A stretch of 64,000 nt of DNA from Rhodobacter sp. (GTDB lineage Bacteria > Pseudomonadota > Alphaproteobacteria > Rhodobacterales > Rhodobacteraceae). Within the stretch, counting starts at the first letter, position 1; each line of letters starts with the position of its first letter. Below are positions 34,901 to 44,337 of the stretch, piece by piece. The position numbers and the translations under genes are program-made. The stretch covers positions 35,293-99,292 of the forward strand of contig PNJK01000004.1 in the NCBI GenBank assembly GCA_013821825.1. Direction: 5' to 3'. The notes beneath the pieces are model-generated. The model had not been told where the DNA came from and ran no database searches. It saw only the letters and a program-made list of their open reading frames with translations.

Positions 34901-35397
34901 GGGCGGAAGCCGATCCCCTTGGTCATCCCGGCCCATTTGCGCGAAAGCGCGATCAGGTGCAAGGCGGCCGCTGCGGCACCGCCGCCTTTGTTCTGCCCGG
35001 CCGGGTCGGCACGGACCACGGCCTGCGCGCGATTTTCCACCGTCAGGATGCCGTTGCCGATACAGGCGCCTTGCAGGCCCAGCAGGCTGATCGCGCGGCT
35101 GCTGTCGTTGCAGACCGTGTCGTAATGCGTGGTCTCGCCGCGGATGACGCAGCCAAGCGCGACATAGCCGTCATACTTGGCCATCCGCTCGGCCAGAGAG
35201 ATTGCGGACGGCACTTCCAGCGCGCCCGGCACCTCGACCAGATCGACCTCGGCGCCGCAGGCAGCGCCAACGGCCCGCGCCCCGGCGACCAGATTGTCGG
35301 CGATGTCCTTGTAATAGGGCGCGACCACGATCAAGAGCTTCACCGGCTTGTCAAAGGTCGGCAGCGGCAGGGTGTAATGGGTTTCCGAACCAGCCAT
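34897..35397 (-). CDS. ribH: 6,7-dimethyl-8-ribityllumazine synthase
   Basis: A 166-aa lumazine synthase. It shows VVAPYYKDIADNLVAGA, the VEVPGALEVPSAI loop, the ALGCVIRGETTHYDTVCNDSSRAI active-site region (His-bearing) and a conserved NGILTVENRAQA end. It condenses the RibB product with the RibD product to give the substrate of riboflavin synthase, and forms an icosahedral or pentameric capsid in the cytoplasm. Coupled to nusB by 4 bp overlap and 2 bp after ribBA. Confidence 0.96.
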   Translation of the reverse strand: MAGSETHYTLPLPTFDKPVKLLIVVAPYYKDIADNLVAGARAVGAACGAEVDLVEVPGALEVPSAISLAERMAKYDGYVALGCVIRGETTHYDTVCNDSSRAISLLGLQGACIGNGILTVENRAQAVVRADPAGQNKGGGAAAAALHLIALSRKWAGMTKGIGFRP

Positions 35398-35399
35398 GA

Positions 35400-36491
35400 T
35401 TACTCCGTGATCCGGCGGGTGCCGACAATTGACAGACCATAGGCTTCAAGACCGACGACCTTGGGCTTCGGGGAATTGGTCAACAGAATCAGTTCATGCT
35501 GACCCAGCGACACCAGAATCTGCGCTCCCAGGCCGTATTGGCGCAGGGTCTGCGGCGAGACCTCGCTTTCCGAGGTAAGCTTCATGTGCAGGTCGCGCAG
35601 CAGGACCAGCACGCCGCGACCTTCCTTGGCGATCACGCGCATCGCGTCGCCGAACTCGCTCGTCCGGCCTGCAGGGCCAAGGCCCACCACATCCAGCAGC
35701 GGGTCGAGCGTGTGCATCCGCGTCAGCACCGGGCCGCCGGTCGTGATGTCGCCCTTGATCAGGACCACATGCTCGGCGCCCTCGGTCACGTCGGCATAGA
35801 TCCGCATTGTCCAGGTGCCGCCGAATTCAGAGACAATCTCCTGCTCAGAGATGACCCGCACCAGATTGTCGTGCCGACGCCGGTAGGCGATCAGGTCGGA
35901 AATCGTGCCGATCTTCAGCCCGTGGCGCTGGGCAAAGGTGATCAGGTCGGGCAGGCGCGCCATGGTGCCGTCATCGTGCATGATCTCGCAGATCACGCCG
36001 CTGGGGTTCAGCCCGGCCAGCCGCGACACGTCGACAGCCGCTTCGGTATGGCCAGCGCGGACCAGAACCCCACCGTCCCGCGCCCTGAGCGGAAAGATAT
36101 GCCCCGGCGTGGCGATGTCGGCGGCACCTTTGGTCGGATCGATAGCCACCGACACCGTGCGGGCGCGGTCGGCTGCGGAAATGCCGGTGGTGACGCCTTC
36201 GCGAGCCTCGATCGACATGGTGAAAGCGGTCTCATGGCGCGAGGAATTCTTCGGGCTCATCAATGGCAGCCCAAGCGCGTCGACGCGGGCGCCGGGCAGG
36301 GAAAGGCAGATCAAGCCGCGCCCATGGGTCGCCATGAAATTGATCGCCGACGGCGTGCACATCTGCGCCGGGATCACCAGGTCACCCTCGTTCTCGCGGT
36401 CCTCATGATCGACCAGGATGAACATGCGGCCGTTGCGGGCGTCTTCGATGATTTCCTCGGTCGAGGAGATGGCATCCGAGAAATCAGTCAT
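35400..36491 (-). CDS. ribB: 3,4-dihydroxy-2-butanone-4-phosphate synthase with degenerate RibA-like domain
   Basis: A 363-aa protein. Residues 1-200 form a full RibB enzyme (VDHEDRENEGDLVIPA, FMATHGRGLICLSL, HVFPL-type GHIFPLRARDGG, GHTEAAVDV, CEIMHDDGTMARLPDL), making the four-carbon precursor of riboflavin from ribulose-5-P. The C-terminal part keeps the RibA outline, but the zinc-binding Cys block of GTP cyclohydrolase II is replaced by MHTLDPLLDVVGLGPAG, so it lacks the metal site. This matches RibBX-type variants known in Proteobacteria. It leads ribH and nusB. Confidence 0.93.
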   Translation of the reverse strand: MTDFSDAISSTEEIIEDARNGRMFILVDHEDRENEGDLVIPAQMCTPSAINFMATHGRGLICLSLPGARVDALGLPLMSPKNSSRHETAFTMSIEAREGVTTGISAADRARTVSVAIDPTKGAADIATPGHIFPLRARDGGVLVRAGHTEAAVDVSRLAGLNPSGVICEIMHDDGTMARLPDLITFAQRHGLKIGTISDLIAYRRRHDNLVRVISEQEIVSEFGGTWTMRIYADVTEGAEHVVLIKGDITTGGPVLTRMHTLDPLLDVVGLGPAGRTSEFGDAMRVIAKEGRGVLVLLRDLHMKLTSESEVSPQTLRQYGLGAQILVSLGQHELILLTNSPKPKVVGLEAYGLSIVGTRRITE

Positions 36492-36575
36492 GGGGCGGGT
36501 TCCTGTGGATTTGGCAATTCATGTATCGCGACCTTGGTCCAAAGGCCAGAGGCAGGCGCGTGCGGCAGTGCAGGG

Positions 36576-37337
36576 TCAGCCTGCGCTTGCGGCGAGGACG
36601 GCAAGGCAGGCGGCTTCGGCCAGTTGCTGCGAAGCGCCGAGGATGTCGCCGGTCTGCCCGCCGATCCGCCGGTGGGCAGAAAGCGCAAGCAGGCCCGTCG
36701 CAAGCGCAACCAGCGCCAGCATCGGGATCGCAAGTTGCCCGGTGAATATGACGGCTGTGGCAAGGGCCAGGGCCGCCCCGATCAGGGCCGTGCGCTGGTC
36801 TGGTTGCCCCGTGGCATGTGACAGCCCCGCGCCCCGCGCATTGGGCAGCGTCGACATGATCACCGCCATCGGCGCGCGGCTGACCGCTCCCGCGGTAATC
36901 AGCGCGGCCCAGTGGGCGCCGATGGACAGGATCGCCACCAACGCCGACCAGCGCGCCAGCGTGACCAGCAAGAGCGCCAGCATCCCATAGCTGCCGATCC
37001 GGCTGTCCTTCATGATCTCCAGTCGGCGTTCCCTGGTCCAGCCGCCAAACAGGCCATCGGCGGTGTCGGAAAGCCCGTCTTCGTGCAGCGCACCGGTCAA
37101 GAAAGCCAGCACGCCAAGGACTGCCGCCGCCACGACGCCCGGCGTCAGGCCCAGCCATAGCGCCAGGCTGGCAAATCCGGCAGCAATTGCCCCAAGGATG
37201 CCCCCGACCAGCGGCCAGGCCCAGGCCGAGGCGGCCCCGCTGCCTTTATGGTCGGGCAGCGGCAGGCGCGTCAGCAGCGCGAAGGCCGAAAGCACATCCG
37301 GCCAAAGCCGCGGTACGATGTCGCGAAGCGTGGTCAA
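36576..37337 (-). CDS. cobS: Adenosylcobinamide-GDP ribazoletransferase (cobalamin synthase)
   Basis: A protein of about 253 aa with 6-7 membrane helices and the CobS motifs LTRLPLPDHKG near the start, GGILGAIAAGFASLALWLG, GALHEDGLSDTADGLFGGWTRERRLEIMKDSRIGSYG near residue 80. It joins AdoCbi-GDP with alpha-ribazole (phosphate) in the inner membrane, the last step of B12 assembly. The TTG at 37337 begins a normal-looking N-terminus; the track start (37385) adds 16 unlikely residues and the true start is uncertain. Divergent from cobT. No B12 riboswitch fits the short gap. Confidence 0.92.
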   Translation of the reverse strand: MTTLRDIVPRLWPDVLSAFALLTRLPLPDHKGSGAASAWAWPLVGGILGAIAAGFASLALWLGLTPGVVAAAVLGVLAFLTGALHEDGLSDTADGLFGGWTRERRLEIMKDSRIGSYGMLALLLVTLARWSALVAILSIGAHWAALITAGAVSRAPMAVIMSTLPNARGAGLSHATGQPDQRTALIGAALALATAVIFTGQLAIPMLALVALATGLLALSAHRRIGGQTGDILGASQQLAEAACLAVLAASAG

Positions 37338-37400
37338 AGTGGCTGTTCCCGGCTGGCGTCCCCCAAGACTCTGGGGTAGCCCCAAGCGGACGAAGGATCA

Positions 37401-38420
37401 ATGCGGGAGAAGACGATGCCGTTCACCAGCCTGGCCGAATTCCGGGACCTGCTTGGCCGGATGCCCGCCCCCGACAGCGCCGCAATCGCGGCGGCCGAGG
37501 CGCGGAACGGCCAGCTGACCAAACCCCCGGGGGCTCTGGGTCAACTGGAGCGGCTGGCGATCTGGATGGCAGGTTGGCAGGGCACCGAAAAGCCCCGCGC
37601 TGATCAGCCGCAGATCGTGATCTTTGCCGGAAATCATGGGGTTACTGCCCGTGGCGTGTCCGCTTTTCCGGCCGAGGTGACGGTCCAGATGGTCGCCAAC
37701 TTTGCCCATGGCGGCGCGGCGATCAACCAGTTGGCCAAGACTTTCGGCGCCAAGCTGGACGTCCATGCACTGGATCTTGACCGCCCGACCGCAGACTTTA
37801 CCGAAGGCCCGGCGATGGACGAGGCCGAAGTGGTCGACGCCCTGCGCAAAGGCTTTGCAGCGGTGGACCCGAAGGCCCACATCTTCGTCGCCGGGGAAAT
37901 GGGGATCGGCAACACCACCGTCGCTGCGGTGCTGGCTGCGGCGCTTTACGGTGGCACCGGCTGGGCCGGTCGGGGCACGGGTGTCGATGACGCGGGCCTG
38001 ACCCGGAAAGAGGCCGCAGTGGCTGCGGGCATCGCCCGTCACAAGGCCGTCCTTGCCGACCCGCTGGAGGTTCTGCGTTGCCTTGGCGGACGCGAGATTG
38101 CGGCCATGGCGGGCGCGATTGCAGCGGCACGCATGGCGCGGGTCCCGGTCATTCTGGATGGTTTCATCGCCTGTGCGGCGGCGGCGGTGCTGGCGCGGAC
38201 CGTGCCGGGTGCGCTGGACCATTGCGTCGCTGGTCACCTGAGCGCCGAGGGCGCGCATGGCCGGCTGCTGGGCGAATTGGGGAAAGAGCCGCTGTTGTCG
38301 CTGGGGCTTCGGCTTGGCGAAGGTTCCGGTGCGGCGCTGGCCATCGGGATATTGCAGGGCGCTGTCGCCTGCCATTCCGGCATGTCCACCTTTGCCGAAG
38401 CTGGGGTTGCGGCGGGCTGA
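37401..38420 (+). CDS. cobT: Nicotinate-nucleotide-dimethylbenzimidazole phosphoribosyltransferase
   Basis: A 339-aa CobT that makes alpha-ribazole phosphate, the lower ligand nucleotide of B12. Motifs: the [21 protein letters not shown] start region, [41 protein letters not shown] and the closing GTVACH-type [16 protein letters not shown] carrying the catalytic Glu region. AAGGA precedes ATG 37401; ATG 37416 is an alternative with GGGAG. Divergent from cobS with almost no gap, so both depend on overlapping promoters. Confidence 0.95.
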   Translation: MREKTMPFTSLAEFRDLLGRMPAPDSAAIAAAEARNGQLTKPPGALGQLERLAIWMAGWQGTEKPRADQPQIVIFAGNHGVTARGVSAFPAEVTVQMVANFAHGGAAINQLAKTFGAKLDVHALDLDRPTADFTEGPAMDEAEVVDALRKGFAAVDPKAHIFVAGEMGIGNTTVAAVLAAALYGGTGWAGRGTGVDDAGLTRKEAAVAAGIARHKAVLADPLEVLRCLGGREIAAMAGAIAAARMARVPVILDGFIACAAAAVLARTVPGALDHCVAGHLSAEGAHGRLLGELGKEPLLSLGLRLGEGSGAALAIGILQGAVACHSGMSTFAEAGVAAG

Positions 38421-38431
38421 GGCTTGCTGCC

Positions 38432-41416
38432 TCAGGCCTTCGGCATCTTCAGCGCCACCAGTTTGCCGCCCTTTCGATAGCGGACCTCCGATTCGGTGAT
38501 CGCCTGCACTGTGCCGCCGTCGATCTTGTCACCGACCTTCACCTTCTTGTAGCGCCCGTTCGACTGGCGGATCAGCGCATAGCGCCGCGAATCGGTGCCA
38601 TAGGTGCCGATCAGGTTGATCTTCGACAGGTTGATTGCGTTAACGTAGGTCGCATGCTCGGCGACGTTGGCCCTGGTCGGGATCGACGGCGCGGCAATTG
38701 ACGTTTCCGGTTCGTCCAACTCGTCGGTCTCTTCCGGCTTCAGGGCCGGGGCGGCGGCGGTCTCGATCACTTCTGGCGCAGGCTCGGGCGCGCGGACGGC
38801 GGCGGCAACGGCGGCCTCGACCGCGCTGCTAAGGTCGCGTGGGCGCTCGGCTGGGCGCATCGAAATGGCGACGATCGAGGGGTTCTCGGCCTCAAGCGCA
38901 GCGGCGGCGGCAAGCTGGACCTCGGCCTGTGCGGCAATCGACGCGCCCTGAGCGCCAAGATCGGCTATGTCACCCGGGCGTGAGGCTGAGGCCGCGGCCA
39001 GAACGCTGGACGGGCGCGGCAACGGGCGAATCGTCGCCACATCGCTGCCGCCATCGGTAGCAAGGCGTGCGTCGTCTTCTGTGGTGGGCACCAGTTCCGG
39101 GGGGCGCGGCCGGGGGCGGAAGCCGGCCATTGCCGGGTCTGCCGGGGCCGGGACAATGCCGGTCGGGGCCGCATCTGGCGCGGCGCCGCCATCGGCAGTG
39201 ACCAGCGAGGCATCGGTGGGCGAGGCGGTGTCTTCAGCGGCGGGCGTCTGTGGCAGCACCGCAGCGGCTGCGGCGGCAGCGGCCGCCACTTCGCTCCGCG
39301 CTGGCGGCAGAATCGGCGGCTTGCCCGCAATCAGCATCACACCGTCCGGCGAAACGATCCCTTCGACGGTCGGCTTCAGCAGGCCATTGGCGTCGAACTG
39401 GTAGACCGTGCCAAAGGCCGGGGGCGGCATCGGCGTATCGGGAAGCGCATCGACGGTGTTGATCGGCGCGGGCAGCGCCAGGGCGTCCAGAGCCGGGGGC
39501 GGGGCGTCCATGGCCGACAGGAAGATCTCGTCCTGATCCTCCACTGGTGGCTGACCGGCAGAGATCTCGGTAGCGACGGTCGTACCAGGGGCAGGTTCGG
39601 GCAGGGCTTCTGGTGCCGGTTCAGCCAGCAGCGCCGCTTCCTCGGCTGCGGCTGCGGCTGGGTCGTCGGTCGGGGCCTCGGCAAGCGAGCCGACAGGCAG
39701 GGCTCCATCCGCTTCGCCGCCCAAGTTGACCGGCAGGCTTTCGGTGGCCAGAGCCGCAACCTCATCCGCCGCCAAAGCCGCACCCTCGGCCTCGGGCAGG
39801 GGGGCGGTCATGCCCTCAGGGTCCTGCATGTCAGCGAGCATTTCGTCTTCGACGCCGGGCACTGCCTCAAGGGCGAGATCGGTCGGGGCTGCCGCGTCGT
39901 ATCTGGCTGTCGTCAGGTAGAATGAGGCCCAGGCCCCCACCAAGGCCAGAAACAGCAAGAGCAGTGCCACCAGCACCAGGAAAACGATGCCCGACCGGCT
40001 GCGGGGCGCCGCGCTGGACGAGAAGGTGCCACCGGGGCGGGCGGGCGACTTGACGGTGGTCGGCCCCTTAAGACTGGGGCGGGGAATTTCGCCGATGGGA
40101 AGCTTTACCTTCGGCTTCGCGCGGGTTCCCGGAATCGTGGGGGCCGTGACCGACCCGGGGAAACCCTTGGCCGGGGTTGTCCGTGCGGCGGGGGCACCAA
40201 GCCTTGCCGCAGCCTGCGCCGAAGGGGCGTCTGCCGCATCGGAGCGGCTTGCCCTATCAACCGGGCGGGCCTGACCGGATGGCGGGGCCGCGACCGCGCT
40301 CCGCCTGCTGGCAAAGGCCGCCAAGGCCGCAGAAGGCGGCGCCGGCGGGAGATCGTCGTCCAGATCGGCTGCCAGCGTTCTCCGCGAGGTCGGCATTTCG
40401 TCATCGCCTTCGGGGAAGGCGGCTGTGTCGGTCACATGCGCAAAAGGCGCTTCGTCAGCCTCGGGCTTGTCTGCCGGGGACCGGGCGAAGATGTCACGTG
40501 TGCTTGTCCAGGGCTCGACCTCTGCGGCAGCAAGGTCTGCGACCGCAGGTTCCTGCGCGACCGGTTCGGGCTTGACTTCGGCCTCGGCCTCCGAGGGTTC
40601 GGTTTCGGCGCCAAGGTCCGGCTTGTCTTCCGGTTCAGGGGCTTGCCCGCCAGGAAGCGTATCGCCCTGATCCTCGAGCCGGGGTGTCAGCGGTTCGGGA
40701 GCAGACGCCTCGGCAGCCGCAGTCGCGTCTGCTTCTACGTCCGCTTCGGCACTCAGCACTTCTTCCAGACCAGGCAGGAGTTCTTCGGCTTCGGCAGCTG
40801 CCTTGTCCGCCTCCTTGCCAGCGTCCGTTGCTGCACCCGTCTCGGCAGGCGCCGCCCCTGCTGGCAGTTCACGGTGCAGGATCGTCACGGCATCCCGGTC
40901 GCGTTCCACCCTTTCGCCAGGCGCAAGGGTCCCGGTGGCGGCAGCGGTCGGGCCGAACCATGCTTCGCCGACAAAGGTGCCTTCTTCCGGGACAGCCACA
41001 AAGGACACCGGGTTCAGCCGGTGCGTCACGGCGAAAGCCTCGGCCTCGTCCAGTGTCTCGCGGGCGACGACGGCCACCTTGACGGTAGCGCCCTTGCCCG
41101 ACCAGTCGAAGACCAGATCCTCGACCGCATAGGGGGTAAGCCCTTCCAGCCCGGCGGCGATCTGGTTGCGCTTGTCCTCGCGGCTGGGCCCCGGGGCATG
41201 GATCTCGGTGTACAGGATCTGGCTGGCCGGCAGGATGATCTTTGTGGCCATGCCCATCGGCGACAGCCCCAGCGCGGTCCTGCGCAGATAGTCCAGCGCT
41301 TCGTCCAGGTCGGGGGCGTCGAAAGGGGTTTCGCCGATCGACAGCCAGCCTTTCGGCGTCCGATGCAAGATCGCGATGGCGTCACGGGTCAGGTCAAGTG
41401 CGAATGTCGGTTTCAT
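38432..41416 (-). CDS. Large single-pass protein with GspL/PilM-like N-terminus and GspC/PilP-like C-terminus
   Basis: A 994-aa protein, not named by me. Residues 1-165 resemble the actin-like cytoplasmic domain of GspL (IILPASQILYTEIHAPG, LEGLTPYAVEDLVFDW, VAVVARETLDEAEAFAV). Then comes about 300 residues of acidic, Ala/Pro/Glu-rich linker, one membrane helix (about 478-503, FLVLVALLLLFLALVGAW) and a 400-residue low-complexity part rich in Ala/Pro. The last 90 residues (INLIGTYGTDSRRYALIR, KKVKVGDKIDGGTVQAI) look like the periplasmic homology region of GspC/PilP. In Rhodobacteraceae such proteins are often mislabelled initiation factor. No other type II secretion or type IV pilus genes are in the window. 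Confidence 0.7.
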   Translation of the reverse strand: MKPTFALDLTRDAIAILHRTPKGWLSIGETPFDAPDLDEALDYLRRTALGLSPMGMATKIILPASQILYTEIHAPGPSREDKRNQIAAGLEGLTPYAVEDLVFDWSGKGATVKVAVVARETLDEAEAFAVTHRLNPVSFVAVPEEGTFVGEAWFGPTAAATGTLAPGERVERDRDAVTILHRELPAGAAPAETGAATDAGKEADKAAAEAEELLPGLEEVLSAEADVEADATAAAEASAPEPLTPRLEDQGDTLPGGQAPEPEDKPDLGAETEPSEAEAEVKPEPVAQEPAVADLAAAEVEPWTSTRDIFARSPADKPEADEAPFAHVTDTAAFPEGDDEMPTSRRTLAADLDDDLPPAPPSAALAAFASRRSAVAAPPSGQARPVDRASRSDAADAPSAQAAARLGAPAARTTPAKGFPGSVTAPTIPGTRAKPKVKLPIGEIPRPSLKGPTTVKSPARPGGTFSSSAAPRSRSGIVFLVLVALLLLFLALVGAWASFYLTTARYDAAAPTDLALEAVPGVEDEMLADMQDPEGMTAPLPEAEGAALAADEVAALATESLPVNLGGEADGALPVGSLAEAPTDDPAAAAAEEAALLAEPAPEALPEPAPGTTVATEISAGQPPVEDQDEIFLSAMDAPPPALDALALPAPINTVDALPDTPMPPPAFGTVYQFDANGLLKPTVEGIVSPDGVMLIAGKPPILPPARSEVAAAAAAAAAVLPQTPAAEDTASPTDASLVTADGGAAPDAAPTGIVPAPADPAMAGFRPRPRPPELVPTTEDDARLATDGGSDVATIRPLPRPSSVLAAASASRPGDIADLGAQGASIAAQAEVQLAAAAALEAENPSIVAISMRPAERPRDLSSAVEAAVAAAVRAPEPAPEVIETAAAPALKPEETDELDEPETSIAAPSIPTRANVAEHATYVNAINLSKINLIGTYGTDSRRYALIRQSNGRYKKVKVGDKIDGGTVQAITESEVRYRKGGKLVALKMPKA

Positions 41417-41578
41417 AAGGCGGGTCTAGCACGATTTGAGAAGGCGCGGGAACGTGCCCCGGACGGTTGGCGCAGAACTATAGCAGCTTTTCGCCGAAAG
41501 AAAGGAAAACGGCCAAGGATGCGCTTGCGGGGCGCGTCAGAAGTCTGAACTGTCACGCCATTCTCAAGGAGTCTCCCT

Positions 41579-42268
41579 ATGCGTGTGCTTTCCGTCCTGA
41601 TGCTGACCGCCGTTTTTGCCCTGCCGCTTCCGGCTTTTGCCGATGAGGCCTCTGCCCCGATGATCACCGTGACCGGCACCGGCACGGTCGAGGTCGCGCC
41701 TGACATCGCCACCCTGACCATCGGCGTGACCACGCAAGGCGACACCGCCGCCGCCGCCCTTGCTGCCAACTCGGCGGCGCTGGAGGCGGTGATGGCGCGC
41801 CTGACTGCCGCCGGGGTCGAAGCGCGCGACATGCAGACCTCGAACCTGTCGCTGAACCCGAACTGGGCCGGCTATGACAGCAGCACCCCGACCATCTCGG
41901 GCTATGTCGCCGCCAACATGCTGACCATCCGCGTGCGCCAGCTTGACGGGCTGGGCGCTGTCCTTGATGCGGCGGTGGCGGATGGGGCGAACACCCTGAA
42001 CGGGCTGAACTTCGGTCTGGCCGACCCGGATCCGGCGCTGAACGAGGCCCGCAAGGAAGCCGTCGCCGATGCCCGTGTGCGGGCAGAGCTTCTGGCAACC
42101 GCCGCCGGGGTGAAGCTTGGCCGCATCGTGTCGATCAGCGAGGTGAGCGCGGGGCCCGACCCTGTGCCGATGTTCCGCGCCGACGCTTCGGCGGCTGCCG
42201 TGCCGGTGGCCGGGGGCGAACTTGGCCTCTCGGCCAACGTGACGGTCTTCTACGAAATCGTCGAATAG
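41579..42268 (+). CDS. SIMPL-domain (DUF541) secreted protein
   Basis: A 229-aa protein with a signal peptide (MRVLSVLMLTAVFALPLPAFA) and a SIMPL domain recognisable by ITVTGTGTVEVAPDIATLTIGV, TNLSLNPNW-type segment SNLSLNPNWAGY, and DARVRAELLATAAGVKLGRIVSISE. These proteins form periplasmic oligomers and have been linked to oxidative or signal stress, but the exact role is unclear. Starts at ATG 41579 with AAGGAG. It is the first gene after the large GspL/GspC-like gene, transcribed divergently from it. Confidence 0.9.
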   Translation: MRVLSVLMLTAVFALPLPAFADEASAPMITVTGTGTVEVAPDIATLTIGVTTQGDTAAAALAANSAALEAVMARLTAAGVEARDMQTSNLSLNPNWAGYDSSTPTISGYVAANMLTIRVRQLDGLGAVLDAAVADGANTLNGLNFGLADPDPALNEARKEAVADARVRAELLATAAGVKLGRIVSISEVSAGPDPVPMFRADASAAAVPVAGGELGLSANVTVFYEIVE

Positions 42269-42376
42269 CCTGACAGTGGCCGGCGGAATTCCGCAGAGTT
42301 CCGCCGTTTCGGCCTGATTTTGCCCTAGTTGCATGACCATTAGGCAACAAGATCAAGAAGACAGGAGCAGTCTTGG

Positions 42377-43534
42377 ATGGTGCGGGGTCCGATCAGTCTG
42401 GTGATTGTCGGCATCGTTTCGCTGGTTGGGTTGGCAGTTGTTTTCGGCGGCCCACAGGTCTTCGAAAAGGTGCTGCCGCCTTCCGCCATCAGCTTTGTGG
42501 ATGATCTTGGCGGAAAGGCTGGCAAGACAAGCCTTGTTGGCGGGGCGGTCAGGGCGGGCGACAGCCCGGCGGATTTCCTGAACAACTCCAAGGAGGGGCT
42601 TGACGCTATTGGTCCGATTGCGGCGGGTGCAGGCAATGGAGCGGTGTTCATCGCCGACGTTATCTCCGGGTATTCCACGCAGGTGGCAACCGACGTCCCG
42701 GCCGAGATCACCACGATCCGGCCGATCCTTGGCTGCCTCCTAACCCCGCCGCAGCCGGGAACGGTGGTCGGTCACGCCACCTCGGGGCGCAGTGACCTGG
42801 CTACGGCGCTGTCGACCTATGGCGACCGGCATCTGGCCGAAGCCGTGCAGACTTTCGTGAACCTCTACCGAAAAACCGGCAAGGCTGACCCCGAGACCAG
42901 TGCTGGCATCGCTTATGAAGCGTATGATGTGGCAGTGACCGAAACAGACACACCGGTCTATCTGGTGCTGGAAAACCGTTATGGAAACCGGATCTGGAAT
43001 ATTCACCTGGCCGAAGGCGCCCGGATCGAAAGGGTGGTGCTGCTGGGCGGCGATCAGGCGGGTGTCGCGAACCTTGATCCGGTGATCCCGGTCGAGGTGA
43101 TCCTGAACGACGGACTTGACGCCTGCGGTATCCGGCCCGCCTATGACCTGAACCCCGGCCATCTGTTCTTCCAGTCGCTTGAAAACGGCGCCATGTCCGC
43201 CGAAGAGGCCGAAACCAGGCTGGCCGCGCTGCGGTCGGCCGTCGACGCCTTTGACGTCTGGTTCAGGGACAGCTTCGGGGTGCTGGCAGGGCAAAGCCGG
43301 GTGGGCTTTGACAAAGGCACGATCTCGTTGATTGGCCCGGTCCCTGGCGAGGTTGACCCCAAGGCGGTCTATGCGCCGATTGCAGGGGCGAAGATCCGGA
43401 TGACTCAGGACAAGTTCTTCGAGATCGAGGGCCAGCAGGCCGAGGGCGAAGATTTTGCCTCTCGGGTCATCGCCATCGCCAAGGCCTTCGCTTTCGGTGA
43501 CCTGGACACGCTTCGTCAGGGGGTAAACTTCTGA
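42377..43534 (+). CDS. Membrane-anchored protein of unknown function, first of a coupled pair
   Basis: A 385-aa protein with one N-terminal membrane helix (residues 5-24, ISLVIVGIVSLVGLAVVFGG) and a large external domain. It has Cys at GCLL and ACG that might pair, and segments YLVLENRYGNRIWNIHLAEGARIERVVLLGG and DVWFRDSFGVLAG. I know no named family. AGGAG precedes the ATG. It meets the next gene by a TGATG stop-start overlap, so the two are translated together and probably act together at the membrane. Confidence 0.75.
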   Translation: MVRGPISLVIVGIVSLVGLAVVFGGPQVFEKVLPPSAISFVDDLGGKAGKTSLVGGAVRAGDSPADFLNNSKEGLDAIGPIAAGAGNGAVFIADVISGYSTQVATDVPAEITTIRPILGCLLTPPQPGTVVGHATSGRSDLATALSTYGDRHLAEAVQTFVNLYRKTGKADPETSAGIAYEAYDVAVTETDTPVYLVLENRYGNRIWNIHLAEGARIERVVLLGGDQAGVANLDPVIPVEVILNDGLDACGIRPAYDLNPGHLFFQSLENGAMSAEEAETRLAALRSAVDAFDVWFRDSFGVLAGQSRVGFDKGTISLIGPVPGEVDPKAVYAPIAGAKIRMTQDKFFEIEGQQAEGEDFASRVIAIAKAFAFGDLDTLRQGVNF

Positions 43535-44316
43535 TGCTGCGGATTCTGATCGGAACCGGTCTGCTCTTGATGGTGGTGGGCTTTGGCGCTGCGGGCTGGC
43601 AGTATTGGCAATCCCGGCCCGAACGCGCCCCGGAAGTGATCGCCGAAGTTGCAAGCCAAGAGGTCGGCCCGCAGCAGACCTGGCTGATTTCGCCGACCGG
43701 CGGTCTGGTGCCGCGCGACGATGTCCAAGCCTTTCTGGCACAGGACCGTTTTGTCCCCAGCCGGACCGTCGCCATCACCCGCACTGCGCCGCTGACCGAC
43801 CTGCTTGCCGATGGCGAGACGCTGCCCGAAACGCCCTATCTGCAAGTGCTGGCCGATATCCGCGCCCCGAAGACCGCTGACGGGTTGTGCTCTGTGCTGC
43901 TTTCGCGTGTCGCGGCGGATTGTGCTGTCAACGCAGCCCGTGTGGTGGACGGCAGCGTCGATCCCGTGATGGGGACTGCCCAGTTCCGGATTGAACTGGT
44001 CTACCGCCTGAAGCCGGCAGACGCCGAGATGCCCGATCTTGCGGCCAATGTGCTGCAGGGCGACCGCATCAGAGCAGAGCTTGAAGCAGGGTCCGAAGCC
44101 TCCGCCACCATCGAAGCTGCCCTTGCAGCCACGGTCGAGGCGGGTCTTGCGGCCTGCGCCGAAAGGGACGCCGGTCAGACGTGCCGCATCCTCGGGCTGG
44201 CTTTGGACTGGTCGCCGGATGCTCCCGCTACGGGCCGGGCCGATATCGCCTGGCTGGCCCCGTTGCCGGACGGCATGTTCGCCGCACCGCCGCTGGAGCC
44301 CGCGCCCGAAGGCTGA
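43534..44316 (+). CDS. Membrane-anchored protein of unknown function, second of a coupled pair
   Basis: A 260-aa protein with an N-terminal helix (residues 3-20, ILIGTGLLLMVVGFGAAG) and a periplasmic domain with four Cys in order (GLCSVL, ADCAV, AACAE, QTCRI), a likely pair of disulphides. It includes TWLISPTGGLVPRDD, and a conserved-looking FRIELVYRLKPADAEMPDLAANVL. No family recognised. It starts inside the previous stop codon (TGATG). Convergent with metY. Confidence 0.75.
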   Translation: MLRILIGTGLLLMVVGFGAAGWQYWQSRPERAPEVIAEVASQEVGPQQTWLISPTGGLVPRDDVQAFLAQDRFVPSRTVAITRTAPLTDLLADGETLPETPYLQVLADIRAPKTADGLCSVLLSRVAADCAVNAARVVDGSVDPVMGTAQFRIELVYRLKPADAEMPDLAANVLQGDRIRAELEAGSEASATIEAALAATVEAGLAACAERDAGQTCRILGLALDWSPDAPATGRADIAWLAPLPDGMFAAPPLEPAPEG

Positions 44317-44337
44317 GCGCGGGCCCATGGCGTGTTG

